Positions 53,793 through 63,062 of a stretch of 64,000 nt of DNA are shown here, piece after piece. Source of the DNA: Burkholderiales bacterium PBB3 (lineage in GTDB: Bacteria; Pseudomonadota; Gammaproteobacteria; Burkholderiales; Burkholderiaceae_C). The first letter of the stretch is position 1; the number at the start of each line of letters is the position of its first letter. Position numbers and translations under genes: made by a program. The notes under the pieces were generated by a model. It made no database searches. It worked only from the letters and a program-made list of their open reading frames with translations, and had not been told where the DNA came from. The stretch is taken from NCBI GenBank assembly GCA_002256115.1, contig NKIK01000003.1:1-64000 (forward strand). The letters run 5' to 3'.

Positions 53793-55523
53793 ATGTCCAC
53801 CATACCAACTACTCCTTCTAAATCCCCCTTCGCCAACGCCGTAGCACGCTCCGTGCGCTCCCCGCGCGGCACCGAATTGAGCTGCGCCAACTGGCAGATC
53901 GAAGCGGCCTACCGCATGCTGCAAAACAACCTGGACCCCGAGGTGGCCGAGAACCCGGACGCGCTGGTGGTCTACGGCGGCATCGGCAAGGCGGCACGCA
54001 ACTGGCCTGCGTTTGAAGCCATTCTGGACACGCTAAAAAAACTGAAAGAAGACGAAACCCTGCTGGTGCAATCCGGCAAGCCGGTAGGCGTGTTTCGCAC
54101 CCACACCGGGGCACCTCGTGTGCTGATTGCCAACTCCAACCTGGTGCCGCAGTGGGCTAACTGGGAGCACTTCAATGAGTTAGACCGCAAGGGTCTGATG
54201 ATGTACGGCCAGATGACGGCGGGTAGCTGGATTTACATCGGCACCCAGGGCATCGTGCAAGGCACCTACGAAACCTTTGTGGAAGCGGGTCGCCAGCATT
54301 TCAATGGTGATTTGTCGGGCCGCTGGGTGCTGACGGCCGGCCTGGGTGGCATGGGCGGCGCGCAGCCACTGGCGGCTACCTTTGCCGGGGCCTGCTCATT
54401 GAATATTGAATGCCAGCAAAGCAGCATTGATTTCCGTTTGCGTACGCGCTATGTGGACGAGCAGGCTACAGACCTGGATGACGCACTGGCGCGCATTGCC
54501 AAGTACAAGGCAGAGAAGAAAGCCGTGTCGATTGCGCTGTGCGGCAACGCGGCCGACATCGTGCCCGAGCTAGTGCGCCGTGTGAAAGCAGGCGGCGCTC
54601 AGGCCAAGCTGGCGCGCCCCGACATCGTCACCGACCAAACCTCGGCCCACGACATCATCAACGGTTACCTGCCCGCAGGCTGGAGCGTGGCCCAGTGGAA
54701 GGCTGCGCAAAAGGATGCTAGCCAACACGCGGCACTTACACAAGCCGCGGGCGAATCCTGCGCCGTGCATGTGCAAGCCATGCTGGACTTTCATGCGATG
54801 GGCATCCCCACCGTGGACTACGGCAACAACTTGCGCCAGGTGGCCAAAGACTTTGGCGTGGCCAATGCGTTTGACTACCCCGGCTTTGTGCCCGCCTATA
54901 TCCGTCCATTGTTCTGCAAAGGCGTGGGGCCGTTCCGTTGGGTGGCACTCAGTGGCGATCCGGAGGACATTAAGAAAACCGACGCGAAGATGAAAGAACT
55001 CTTCCCCGCAAACACCCACCTGCACCGCTGGCTGGATATGGCCGAGGAACGGATTGCCTTCCAGGGCTTGCCCGCGCGCATTTGCTGGATCGGTCTGGGC
55101 GAGCGCCATTTGGCTGGTATTGCGTTCAACGAGATGGTGAAGAACGGTGAGCTCAAAGGCCCCATCGTCATTGGCCGCGACCACCTGGACAGCGGCTCCG
55201 TCGCATCGCCCAACCGCGAAACCGAAGCCATGATGGACGGCAGCGATGCGGTCAGCGACTGGCCCCTGCTCAACGCCCTGCTGAACACCGCCAGCGGCGC
55301 CACCTGGGTCAGCCTGCACCACGGCGGTGGCGTGGGCATGGGCTACTCGCAGCACAGCGGCGTGGTCATCGTGGCCGATGGCACGGCGGAAGCCTTCGAC
55401 AAACTGGGCCGCGTGCTCTTCAACGACCCGGCCACCGGCGTGATGCGCCATGCCGATGCGGGTTATGACATTGCCAAGCAGTCTGCACACGACAACCACC
55501 TGAACTTGCCAATGCAGGCCTAA
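53793..55523 (+). CDS. hutU: Urocanate hydratase
   Basis: A 576-residue enzyme that adds water to urocanate, using tightly bound NAD+. [53 protein letters not shown] and [14 protein letters not shown] are family blocks. The ATG at 53793 has GAGGAA eleven bases upstream; an earlier in-frame codon at 53736 lies within the operator and is unlikely. First gene of hutUH. Confidence 0.97.
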   Translation: MSTIPTTPSKSPFANAVARSVRSPRGTELSCANWQIEAAYRMLQNNLDPEVAENPDALVVYGGIGKAARNWPAFEAILDTLKKLKEDETLLVQSGKPVGVFRTHTGAPRVLIANSNLVPQWANWEHFNELDRKGLMMYGQMTAGSWIYIGTQGIVQGTYETFVEAGRQHFNGDLSGRWVLTAGLGGMGGAQPLAATFAGACSLNIECQQSSIDFRLRTRYVDEQATDLDDALARIAKYKAEKKAVSIALCGNAADIVPELVRRVKAGGAQAKLARPDIVTDQTSAHDIINGYLPAGWSVAQWKAAQKDASQHAALTQAAGESCAVHVQAMLDFHAMGIPTVDYGNNLRQVAKDFGVANAFDYPGFVPAYIRPLFCKGVGPFRWVALSGDPEDIKKTDAKMKELFPANTHLHRWLDMAEERIAFQGLPARICWIGLGERHLAGIAFNEMVKNGELKGPIVIGRDHLDSGSVASPNRETEAMMDGSDAVSDWPLLNALLNTASGATWVSLHHGGGVGMGYSQHSGVVIVADGTAEAFDKLGRVLFNDPATGVMRHADAGYDIAKQSAHDNHLNLPMQA

Positions 55524-55531
55524 ACCCCAAC

Positions 55532-55587
55532 CCGTTCGGGCTGAGCTTGTCGAAGCCCCGATCCTTCGACAAGCTCAGGACGAACGG
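55532..55587. repeat. Palindromic repeat between hutU and hutH
   Basis: Left arm 55532-55555 (CCGTTCGGGCTGAGCTTGTC and four more) and right arm 55564-55587 are inverted copies matching in 22 of 24 positions, with an eight-base loop. The unit CTTCGACAAGCTCAGG is a widely dispersed bacterial repeat that I recognise from many proteobacterial genomes. It starts eight bases after the hutU stop and could form a strong mRNA hairpin. Confidence 0.85.
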
Positions 55588-55611
55588 AATACGAATTTCG
55601 AAAACACCCCT

Positions 55612-57156
55612 ATGACCATGATCATCACCCCCGGCCACATCACCCTGGCCCAAATGCGCCAATTGCACACCACGCCCACACAAGTGGCCCTGGACCCCGC
55701 AGCCCTGCCCGGCATTGCCGCAAGCGCGGCCCTGGTGCACAAGGCCGCCCAAGGCGGCGACGCGGTGTACGGCGTGAACACCGGCTTTGGCAAGTTGGCC
55801 AACCAGCGCATTGCCCAGGCCGACCTGGAAACCCTGCAATTGAACTTGCTGCGCTCGCACGCCGTGGGCGTGGGCGAGCCCATGGCCGAGCCCGTGGTGC
55901 GTCTGATTTTGCTGACCAAGGCAGCCAGCCTGGCGCGTGGCTATTCCGGCATCCGCCAAGTCGTCATCGACCGCCTGTTTGCGTTCTACAACCTCGGCAT
56001 CACACCCGTCATTCCCTGCCAGGGTTCGGTCGGCGCATCGGGCGATTTGGCACCCTTGTCACACCTGTGCCTGCCTTTGATTGGCGAAGGCGAAGTGTTC
56101 TTTCAGGGCACGCGCATGCCCGCCGCGCAAGCTTTACAGCAAACGGGTCTGGAGGCCATTCGCCTTTCGGCCAAAGAGGGCCTGGCGCTGATCAATGGCA
56201 CGCAAGTGTCCACTGCGCTGGCCATCCACGCGCTGCTGGTCACCGAACGTTTGTTTGAAGCGGCAGTGATTGCCGGTGCGGTAACACTGGACGCCGCCCG
56301 TGGTAGTGACGGCCCGTTTGATGCACGTATTCACGAAGTGCGCGGCCAGCCCGGCCAGATCGATTGCGCGGCGGCCTACCGGGGTCTCACCGCCGGTAGT
56401 GAAATCCGCAAGTCGCATCTGGAAGGGGACGACCGCGTGCAAGACCCGTATTGCCTGCGCTGCCAGCCCCAGGTGATGGGTGCCTGCCTGGACCAGATGC
56501 GCTACGCCACGCAGGTGCTGGTGCGCGAGGCCAATGCGGTGACCGACAACCCGCTGGTCTTTGCAGAAACGGGGACGCTGCTTTCGGGCGGCAACTTCCA
56601 CGCCGAGCCCGTAGCTTTGGTGGCCGATGCCCTTGCGGTGGTGATTGCCGAAATCGGCGCTATCAGCGAACGCCGTGTGGCCATGCTGGTAGACACCGTG
56701 ACCTCACGCTTGCCCGCCTTCCTGACGCCCGAACCCGGCCTCAATTCCGGCTTCATGATCGTGCATGTGACAGCGGCGTCTTTGGCTTCGGAGAACAAGT
56801 CTCTGGCCCACCCGGCCAGTGTGGACAGCTTGCCCACCAGTGCCAACCAGGAGGACCACGTGAGCATGGCCACCTTTGCCGCGCGCCGTCTGCAAGCCAT
56901 GCTGCGCAACACCGAGTACATCGTCGCCATCGAACTGCTGTCGGCCGCGCAAGGCATTGAGTTCTTGCGCCCCCTGAAGAGCTCGGCGGTGCTGGAAGGC
57001 ATTCTGAAGCTGGTGCGTACGGAGTCGCCCGCCATGATGGTGGATCGCAGCTTGGCTGGCGATATGGAGCGCGTACGCAGCCTGGTCTCGGAGGGCCGCA
57101 TCGGGCTGGCGGGTGAGGCGCGTATTGGAGAGTTGAACGCGCTGCATTTGGGCTAA
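55612..57156 (+). CDS. hutH: Histidine ammonia-lyase
   Basis: A 514-residue enzyme that removes ammonia from histidine to give urocanate. The MIO cofactor forms from A142-S143-G144 in GSVGASGDLAPLSH. YGVNTGFGKLANQRI and NPLVFAETGTLLSGGNFHAE are also typical. The start may be the ATG at 55612 or 55618. It is separated from hutU by a palindromic repeat that may lower its expression or stabilise the upstream message. Confidence 0.97.
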   Translation: MTMIITPGHITLAQMRQLHTTPTQVALDPAALPGIAASAALVHKAAQGGDAVYGVNTGFGKLANQRIAQADLETLQLNLLRSHAVGVGEPMAEPVVRLILLTKAASLARGYSGIRQVVIDRLFAFYNLGITPVIPCQGSVGASGDLAPLSHLCLPLIGEGEVFFQGTRMPAAQALQQTGLEAIRLSAKEGLALINGTQVSTALAIHALLVTERLFEAAVIAGAVTLDAARGSDGPFDARIHEVRGQPGQIDCAAAYRGLTAGSEIRKSHLEGDDRVQDPYCLRCQPQVMGACLDQMRYATQVLVREANAVTDNPLVFAETGTLLSGGNFHAEPVALVADALAVVIAEIGAISERRVAMLVDTVTSRLPAFLTPEPGLNSGFMIVHVTAASLASENKSLAHPASVDSLPTSANQEDHVSMATFAARRLQAMLRNTEYIVAIELLSAAQGIEFLRPLKSSAVLEGILKLVRTESPAMMVDRSLAGDMERVRSLVSEGRIGLAGEARIGELNALHLG

Positions 57157-57165
57157 AAGCGCGGA

Positions 57166-57195
57166 CTGCAAGGTCGTTAACTGACAGCCTTGCAG
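57166..57195. terminator. Hairpin between hutH and the lacI-type gene
   Basis: CTGCAAGG (57166-57173) and CCTTGCAG (57188-57195) pair perfectly over a 14-base loop between the two converging genes, and include the stop of the regulator gene. No T run is present. Confidence 0.45.
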
Positions 57196-58220
57196 GTCGT
57201 ACCTCTGACAATAAGGCTCAGTTTGAGTTCGGCGCGGGGCCTCTCTGGGCTCTGCGCCACCCCCAGCGCTTGCAGTACGGAATACGCTGCGGCCTGACCC
57301 ACTTCATGCATGGGCTGGCGTACGGTTGTCACGGGCGGTGTCATATAGCGACACTGCGCAAGGTCGTCGAACCCCACTAACGATACGTCATCAGGCACTG
57401 CAAGCCCGCGCTCATAAAAAGCCAAGCGCGCTCCCCAGAGCATCTGGTCATTCGCACAAAAAACAGCAGAAAACTGCAGCCCTGCGTCCAACAGCTGGTG
57501 GGCGGCACGCCGTCCACCCTCTTCCTGGTAGTCGCCTTCAACGATCAATCGGGGGTCCACACTCAGTTGGGCTTCACGGTGGGCATTCAAAAAGCCCTCC
57601 TTACGCTCTATCGCATCTGCGTGCGTGGATGGCCCAGAGATATGGGCGATCCGCCGATGCCCCAATTCAATCAGATGCCGCGTTGCCATCGCACCGCCAG
57701 CCGCCTGATCAAAACCGAAAGCAAAAACATTGGGCGCGGTCAATTGCCGGCCCGTAATGGCCGTCGGTAAGTGCCGCGCGATTTCAATGATTTGATCATC
57801 ACTCAGCGAACCGCCCAAGATGATCATGGCATCCACCTTGCGCGCCATCAGAAGTCGCGCACGGTCAAGCTCCTCCTTCGGATTCCAATGACCTGGAACG
57901 ACCAGTGGTGCAAAACCGCTTCCCGTTAGGCCCTCCTCGACCCCCTGCGCACCCGCCGTGAAGTACAAGCTTTCCAGTTCCTGGGTGAGGACTCCCACGG
58001 TTTTTGTAGAACCGCTGCGCAGACTCCGCGCAGAGAGGTTGGGGTGAAACTGAAGTTTTTGGATGGCTGCCTCGACCGCTTGGCGCTTGTCGGAGGCCAC
58101 GCGACTATTGCCATTCAATATGCGCGAGACCGTGCTGATCGACACACCGGCAAGCCGCGCCACATCGGTGACGGTTGCGGTGTCGGGGGGCGGCAAGGAT
58201 GGGGAGGGATTAGCACTCAT
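57177..58220 (-). CDS. LacI-family transcriptional regulator of the beta-glucoside genes
   Basis: A 347-residue repressor. The helix-turn-helix is TVTDVARLAGVSISTVSRIL with the hinge NPNLSARSLRSGSTKTVGVL-like sequence (HPNLSARSLRSG). The sugar-binding part has FCANDQMLWGARLAFYERGL and DDVSLVGFDDLAQCRYMTPP. It is divergent from the sugar ABC transporter operon, so it likely senses a beta-glucoside. Three related CG-centred operators lie at 58261, 58419 and 61663. The start at 58220 follows a GGAAAAG; the frame extends back to 58295. Confidence 0.92.
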   Translation of the reverse strand: MSANPSPSLPPPDTATVTDVARLAGVSISTVSRILNGNSRVASDKRQAVEAAIQKLQFHPNLSARSLRSGSTKTVGVLTQELESLYFTAGAQGVEEGLTGSGFAPLVVPGHWNPKEELDRARLLMARKVDAMIILGGSLSDDQIIEIARHLPTAITGRQLTAPNVFAFGFDQAAGGAMATRHLIELGHRRIAHISGPSTHADAIERKEGFLNAHREAQLSVDPRLIVEGDYQEEGGRRAAHQLLDAGLQFSAVFCANDQMLWGARLAFYERGLAVPDDVSLVGFDDLAQCRYMTPPVTTVRQPMHEVGQAAAYSVLQALGVAQSPERPRAELKLSLIVRGTTCKAVS

Positions 58221-58260
58221 TTGATCTTTTCCAAGTACAGCGCAGTGTATCGGTATGTAG

Positions 58261-58274
58261 TGATATCGATCTCT
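58261..58274. promoter_or_regulatory. Possible LacI-type operator near the regulator gene
   Basis: TGATATCGATCTCT matches the site at 58419-58432 in 11 of 14 positions. It lies 41 bases upstream of the regulator start, suiting autoregulation. Confidence 0.4.
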
Positions 58275-58418
58275 CGGCTGGATCGCGCGCCGCATTCATC
58301 GGATGATGAACAACTAGTTTTGCATACATGCTCCACGCACTCGCTTTAAACACACTCTTCAACCACTAGGGTTTTCCCTCGTTGTTGCTGTGTCGCGCTT
58401 GGGTTCAAATACCATCCG

Positions 58419-58432
58419 TGAAAACGATTTCT
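58419..58432. promoter_or_regulatory. LacI-type operator before the binding-protein gene
   Basis: TGAAAACGATTTCT is nearly palindromic with a central CG, as in LacI-family sites, and repeats almost exactly at 61663-61676. It covers a GTG that could be taken as the start of the binding-protein gene. Confidence 0.65.
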
Positions 58433-58489
58433 CAAAAAATATCTGTGCCATTTGGTAACCCGGCTAACTCCATAGAGGAACCGGTAGAG

Positions 58490-59776
58490 GTGTCGCGCCG
58501 CACGCTGTTTACCAGTGCAATGCAGCTCGCTACTGGAAGCCTTTTGGCGTCTGCAGGAGTGCATGCTGCGCAAGCAGAAGCCATGCCAAGCGTTTTGACG
58601 GTGGCATCGTTTCCAAATTTGGATCAATCGGTCAAAGTGGCTCTACAGGGTTTCTCCAGACTGCACCCGCAAGTCAAGATCAAGCTGAGTTCTTTGGCCA
58701 TGGCCGACTTCCCCACCGCCATGACCACCGCGCTCGCCGCAGGTGCCAACTTGCCCGACGTCATGGCCATGGACATGGAAATCATCGGCAAGCTGGCTGA
58801 GTCCGCCGGACTGGAGGACTTGTCGCGGCCGCCTTTCGGTGCGCTGCGCTATGCGTCGCAGGTTCCGGCTTTCGCTTTGGCCGCAGCGCGAAGTAGCAGG
58901 GGTTCATTAGCCGCCTTTCCAGTCGATCTGGGGCCAGGGGCACTGTTCTTTAGAACCGATCTGTTGCAAAAGGCAGGCCTCGCGGAGCAGGACCTCACCA
59001 CCAGTTGGGATGGATTTATTGCGGCGGGCCGTCTGCTCAAAGAGAAGACCGGCGTCTACCTGCTGGGCAGCGCCACGGACATCAAAGATATCTACATCCG
59101 TAGCAGCCTGAAGGATGGTGACGGCGTTTTCTTCGATGGGCAGGGGAATGTCCTCGTAGAAGAGCCGCGCTTCGTGCGCGCCTTTGGGCTGGCAAAAGCA
59201 GCGCGCGCAGCGGGCATCGACGCGCGGGTCAAGGCGTGGTCTAGCGAGTGGGTCGAGGGATTCCGTCGTGACCGCATCGCTTCGCAAATGATGGGGTCGT
59301 GGCTTGGGGGGCACCTGAAAAACTGGATCGTCCCGCAGCAAACAGGGCTGTGGCGCGCAGCGCAGCTACCCGAAGGCGCATTTGCGGCCTGGGGTGGATC
59401 GTTCTACGCCGTACCCAAGCAAGCGCGCAATAAGGAACTGGCCTGGGAATTCATCCGCTACCTGGCACTCGACCGCGATCAGCAGATGGCCGCTTTTAGA
59501 ACCCAGGACGCGTTTCCATCGCTGTTGTCTGCGCAAGAGGACCCCTACTTCAATGAGCCACTGCCTTTCTTTGCTGGCCAGCGCGCCCGCCTGCTATGGC
59601 GCGACGCCTCGCGCCGAATTCCGGCGGTAGATGCTGACTCCTACGATGCCGTTGCTATCGATGTCGTAAATGCCCAACTCGAACAAGTGCTGGAGCGCGG
59701 CAAACCCATTCCCGTGGCGCTGTCGGATGCCCGCCAGGGAATCGAACGCCGCGTTCGCCGTCGTAATCAGGCATAA
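58490..59776 (+). CDS. Sugar ABC transporter substrate-binding protein
   Basis: A 428-residue family 1 binding protein. From the GTG at 58490 the leader SRRTLFTSAMQLATGSLLAS has a twin-arginine motif and ends at GVHAAQA; GAGGAA lies ten bases upstream. The mature part has VALQGFSRLHPQVKIKLSSL, NLPDVMAMDMEIIGKLAES and WEFIRYLALDRDQQMAAFRT, typical for oligosaccharide-binding proteins. An alternative GTG at 58418 coincides with an operator and is less likely. First gene of the operon with two permeases, a beta-glucosidase and an ATPase. Confidence 0.9.
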   Translation: MSRRTLFTSAMQLATGSLLASAGVHAAQAEAMPSVLTVASFPNLDQSVKVALQGFSRLHPQVKIKLSSLAMADFPTAMTTALAAGANLPDVMAMDMEIIGKLAESAGLEDLSRPPFGALRYASQVPAFALAAARSSRGSLAAFPVDLGPGALFFRTDLLQKAGLAEQDLTTSWDGFIAAGRLLKEKTGVYLLGSATDIKDIYIRSSLKDGDGVFFDGQGNVLVEEPRFVRAFGLAKAARAAGIDARVKAWSSEWVEGFRRDRIASQMMGSWLGGHLKNWIVPQQTGLWRAAQLPEGAFAAWGGSFYAVPKQARNKELAWEFIRYLALDRDQQMAAFRTQDAFPSLLSAQEDPYFNEPLPFFAGQRARLLWRDASRRIPAVDADSYDAVAIDVVNAQLEQVLERGKPIPVALSDARQGIERRVRRRNQA

Positions 59777-59779
59777 ACC

Positions 59780-60730
59780 ATGTCATCCATGTCAAGTTCC
59801 CGCCGAGCCGCGTTTTGGCGACGTTGCGTGCCCTACCTGTTCGTCAGTCCTTTCTTCATCTTGTTTGCGCTGTTCGGGCTGTTTCCGCTACTCTTCTCTA
59901 TCGTCTTGTCGTTGCACAGTTGGGACCCGGCAGCGGGGCTAGGCGCCATGCAGTGGGTGGGATTGGATAACTATGCGTATGCGCTATTCCAAGACGATTG
60001 GTTCCGCAGGTCTCTCTACAACACGGTCTGGATAGCGCTGGTCGCGGGCGTACCGCAGCACGTGGTGGCGCTGCCACTGGCGTACTTTCTGCACATTGCA
60101 TTCCGCCGCTGGCGAAATCTGGTGCTGGGTATGTACTTCCTGCCGTTCATCACCTCCAGTGTGGCGATATCGCTTGTCTTTACGGCCTTGTTTTCTCGCG
60201 ACTTTGGCGTGGTCAACGCGGCACTGAATTCCATGGCTGGCCTACCGCTGGTCGGCGCCCTCTTTGCATCGACCCCCATCGACTGGACCCAACCCGAATA
60301 CACCAAGTGGATGATCAGCTTCGTCGTTTTCTGGCGCTACGTGGGCTGGAACACCGTGCTCTATCTTTCGGCCATGCAAACCATTCCGAAAGATTTGTTT
60401 GAAGCCGCAGAGATGGATGGCGCTAGTCGCTTCAAGGTTTTTTTCTACATCGTCGTTCCCATGCTCAAGCCCATGGCATTTCTTGCGGTCACGCTGTCAC
60501 TGATCGGCAATCTGCAGCTGTTTGAGGAGCCCTTTATCCTGACGGGCGGCACTGGCGGCATCGACCAAGGCGGTCGAACAGCCGCCATGCACATGTACCG
60601 CATGGCCTTTACCGAGGGTGACTTCGGCACGGCATCGGCGATTGCCTGGATACTTTTTGTGCTGATTGCAGGCGCAAGTTGGGCCAACAACCGCCTCCTG
60701 GGGCAAAAGCCGGTGAAGGGGCGCACATGA
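59780..60730 (+). CDS. Sugar ABC transporter permease (MalF type)
   Basis: A 316-residue inner-membrane protein with six spans. RRCVPYLFVSPFFILFALFG begins the first span. The EAA loop is DLFEAAEMDGASRFKVFFYI, which contacts the ATPase. It starts three bases after the binding-protein gene and overlaps the second permease gene by four bases. Confidence 0.93.
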   Translation: MSSMSSSRRAAFWRRCVPYLFVSPFFILFALFGLFPLLFSIVLSLHSWDPAAGLGAMQWVGLDNYAYALFQDDWFRRSLYNTVWIALVAGVPQHVVALPLAYFLHIAFRRWRNLVLGMYFLPFITSSVAISLVFTALFSRDFGVVNAALNSMAGLPLVGALFASTPIDWTQPEYTKWMISFVVFWRYVGWNTVLYLSAMQTIPKDLFEAAEMDGASRFKVFFYIVVPMLKPMAFLAVTLSLIGNLQLFEEPFILTGGTGGIDQGGRTAAMHMYRMAFTEGDFGTASAIAWILFVLIAGASWANNRLLGQKPVKGRT

Positions 60731-61596
60731 CAACATTTTGGGCGCGCCCCGCACAGCGCGATGTCTCGGCTCGGCTGAACTGGGGCCGTTTGGCCGGCCA
60801 AGTGATCGTCGTCATCGGAGCCTTGCTCACGTTCGCGCCGTTCTATTACATGTTCGTCTTTGCGACCCACACCGATGCAGCCATTTTGTCGGTACCGCCA
60901 CCCTTTTGGTTTGGTACGGCACTGGGCGACAACCTGGCGACGCTGCTCCAGCGCCTGCCCGACTTTTGGCGCAATATCAGCTGGAGCGTCTATGTCGCCA
61001 AGGCGGTGACTCTGCTCAATCTGTTCTTCTGTTCCCTTGCGGGCTACGCCTTTGCGTTGATGGATTTCACGGGCAAGGAAAAATTGTTCAGCGCCATCAT
61101 GGTGACGATGCTTTTGCCAGCGTTCTTGGGCATGGTGCCAACGGTCCTGATGATGGGCTGGCTGGGCTGGACCAATGAACACCGCGCACTGATCGTTCCG
61201 GCCGCTTGCGGGGCCCTGGGAATATTCATGATGCGGCAGTACACCGCCAGCGCCATTCCCTCTGAACTGGTGGATGCTGCAAGGCTGGACAACTGCTCCG
61301 AGTGGAGCATTTACTGGCGCGTTGTCTTACCGCTGGTCAGCCCGGCACTGGGTACGCTGGCCCTGATCACCTTCATCGGCTCCTGGAATAACTTCGTCGG
61401 CCCCCTCGTCATCCTGCGCGACATGGACCGCTACACCGTCCCCCTCGCTTTGCGGGCCCTTCAGGGGACGGGCCAAACGCCTTTGGGCGCGATATCGGCA
61501 GGCGCAGCCATCGCCGTGGTGCCCCTGCTGGTGATGTTCGCATTGGCGTCACGCCGACTCATAGAAGGCCTGACGGCCGGCGCTGTGAAGCACTGA
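60727..61596 (+). CDS. Sugar ABC transporter permease (MalG type)
   Basis: A 289-residue inner-membrane protein with six spans. The EAA loop is ELVDAARLDNCSEWSIYWRV followed by LPLVSPALGTLALITF, the standard MalG pattern. The ATG at 60727 overlaps the preceding stop (ATGA); the frame extends further back but within the first permease gene. Confidence 0.93.
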   Translation: MTTFWARPAQRDVSARLNWGRLAGQVIVVIGALLTFAPFYYMFVFATHTDAAILSVPPPFWFGTALGDNLATLLQRLPDFWRNISWSVYVAKAVTLLNLFFCSLAGYAFALMDFTGKEKLFSAIMVTMLLPAFLGMVPTVLMMGWLGWTNEHRALIVPAACGALGIFMMRQYTASAIPSELVDAARLDNCSEWSIYWRVVLPLVSPALGTLALITFIGSWNNFVGPLVILRDMDRYTVPLALRALQGTGQTPLGAISAGAAIAVVPLLVMFALASRRLIEGLTAGAVKH

Positions 61597-61661
61597 AGCG
61601 CGGCTTCAACAAACCTGCCCCACTCCCCCCAAATTTCAACCTCCCTCCATCTCCGCTATTT

Positions 61662-63059
61662 ATGAAAACGATTTCACAGTCTTTTGGCGAACCCGCATTG
61701 CAGCATGCCGCCCGAACACACGTACCTGGTTTGTCGGCCAGCGCTTCACTGGCACTGGGCAAAGACTTTCTTTGGGGCGCGGCAACTGCGGCATTTCAAA
61801 TCGAAGGTGCCGCCAACGAAGACGGGCGTGGCCCTTCCATTTGGGACACTTTCTCGCACACCCCTGGCAAAACGGTGAATGGGGACAACGGCGACGTGGC
61901 CTGTGACCATTACCACCGCTGGGCTGGAGACGTAGACATGATCAAAGACCTGGGTGTGGGGGCTTACCGCTTCTCTATCGCCTGGCCGCGTGTACAGCCC
62001 CTGGGCTATGGCGCGTGGAACGACAAGGGTTTAGATTTTTATGACCGGCTGGTAGACCGCTTGCTGGAAAAAGGTATTCAACCGCACGCCACGCTGTACC
62101 ACTGGGACTTGCCCCAGGGCTTACAGGATCTGGGTGGATGGGGCTCGCGCACAACAGCACACCACTTTGCCCACTACGCCGATGTCATGAGCCGCCGCCT
62201 GGGAGACCGATTGGCCAGCCTGGCCACCCACAACGAGCCTTGGTGTACCGCAGTGTTGGGGCACGCTATCGGCAAGTTCGCGCCCGGTGCCGCCGATCCT
62301 GTGCTGGCCACCCAGGTATCCCACCACCTGCTGTTGTCGCACGGCCTGGCCCTGTCTGCCATGCGGGCCAGCGGTGCGAAGTGTCCCTTGGGCATTGTGC
62401 TCAACCAATCCAGCACGACCCCGGCCAGTGGCTCTGCAGAAGACATCGCGCTGGCCCGCCGGGAATACGCCAGCTTTGTGCGTTGGTACATGGACCCGAT
62501 CTTCAAAGGAAGTTACCCGCAGGACGCGGGCCTGGAACTATTCCCTGAGGTGCAGACCGGGGATATGGACATCATTTCAGCACCGCTTGATTTCCTGGGC
62601 GTCAACTACTACACCCGCATCTGGGCCAGTGCGGCCCAGCCCGCGGTCCCGGCACCCTGCAGCCTCGGCAAGTCGGATATGGGATGGGAAATCCACCCCG
62701 ACGGATTGCGCGAGTTGCTGGTGGGGTTGAATGCGCAGTACACACTCCCGCCCATTTACATCACCGAAAACGGCATGGCGAATGCTGATCGCATCGAGCA
62801 CGGTGAGATCGATGACACCCCACGCATTGACTACGTACGCGCTCACCTAGAAGCCATCGCGCAAGCATGCAGTGCGGGCGTGGACGTGCGTGGCTACTTC
62901 TACTGGAGCTTGATGGATAACTACGAGTGGGACTCGGGTTACGACAAGCGTTTTGGGCTGATCCACGTGGACTACGCGACGCAGCAACGCACGTTCAAAC
63001 GCAGTGCCCACTGGTATCGCGACGTGGCATTGGCTGCAGTAACAAAGACTGAGGCCTGA
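61662..63059 (+). CDS. bglB: Beta-glucosidase, glycoside hydrolase family 1
   Basis: A 465-residue cytoplasmic enzyme with the GH1 fold. DFLWGAATAAFQIEGAANED opens the barrel. The acid/base is E192 in HNEPW and the nucleophile E369 in YITENGMA. It cleaves beta-linked glucosides such as cellobiose brought in by the ABC transporter around it. The first 33 residues precede the usual start of the family, and the ATG coincides with an operator, so a later start is possible, though no better codon with a ribosome binding site is visible. Confidence 0.95.
   Translation: MKTISQSFGEPALQHAARTHVPGLSASASLALGKDFLWGAATAAFQIEGAANEDGRGPSIWDTFSHTPGKTVNGDNGDVACDHYHRWAGDVDMIKDLGVGAYRFSIAWPRVQPLGYGAWNDKGLDFYDRLVDRLLEKGIQPHATLYHWDLPQGLQDLGGWGSRTTAHHFAHYADVMSRRLGDRLASLATHNEPWCTAVLGHAIGKFAPGAADPVLATQVSHHLLLSHGLALSAMRASGAKCPLGIVLNQSSTTPASGSAEDIALARREYASFVRWYMDPIFKGSYPQDAGLELFPEVQTGDMDIISAPLDFLGVNYYTRIWASAAQPAVPAPCSLGKSDMGWEIHPDGLRELLVGLNAQYTLPPIYITENGMANADRIEHGEIDDTPRIDYVRAHLEAIAQACSAGVDVRGYFYWSLMDNYEWDSGYDKRFGLIHVDYATQQRTFKRSAHWYRDVALAAVTKTEA
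61663..61676. promoter_or_regulatory. LacI-type operator overlapping the beta-glucosidase start
   Basis: TGAAAACGATTTCA is palindromic in its five outer bases and differs by one base from the site at 58419-58432. It begins on the second base of the assigned start codon. Confidence 0.65.
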
Positions 63060-63062
63060 GAA

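Noticed and set aside
54570..55499. Minus-strand open frame of 309 codons inside hutU
   Set aside because: It is antisense to a certain gene and has the codon pattern of a shadow frame.
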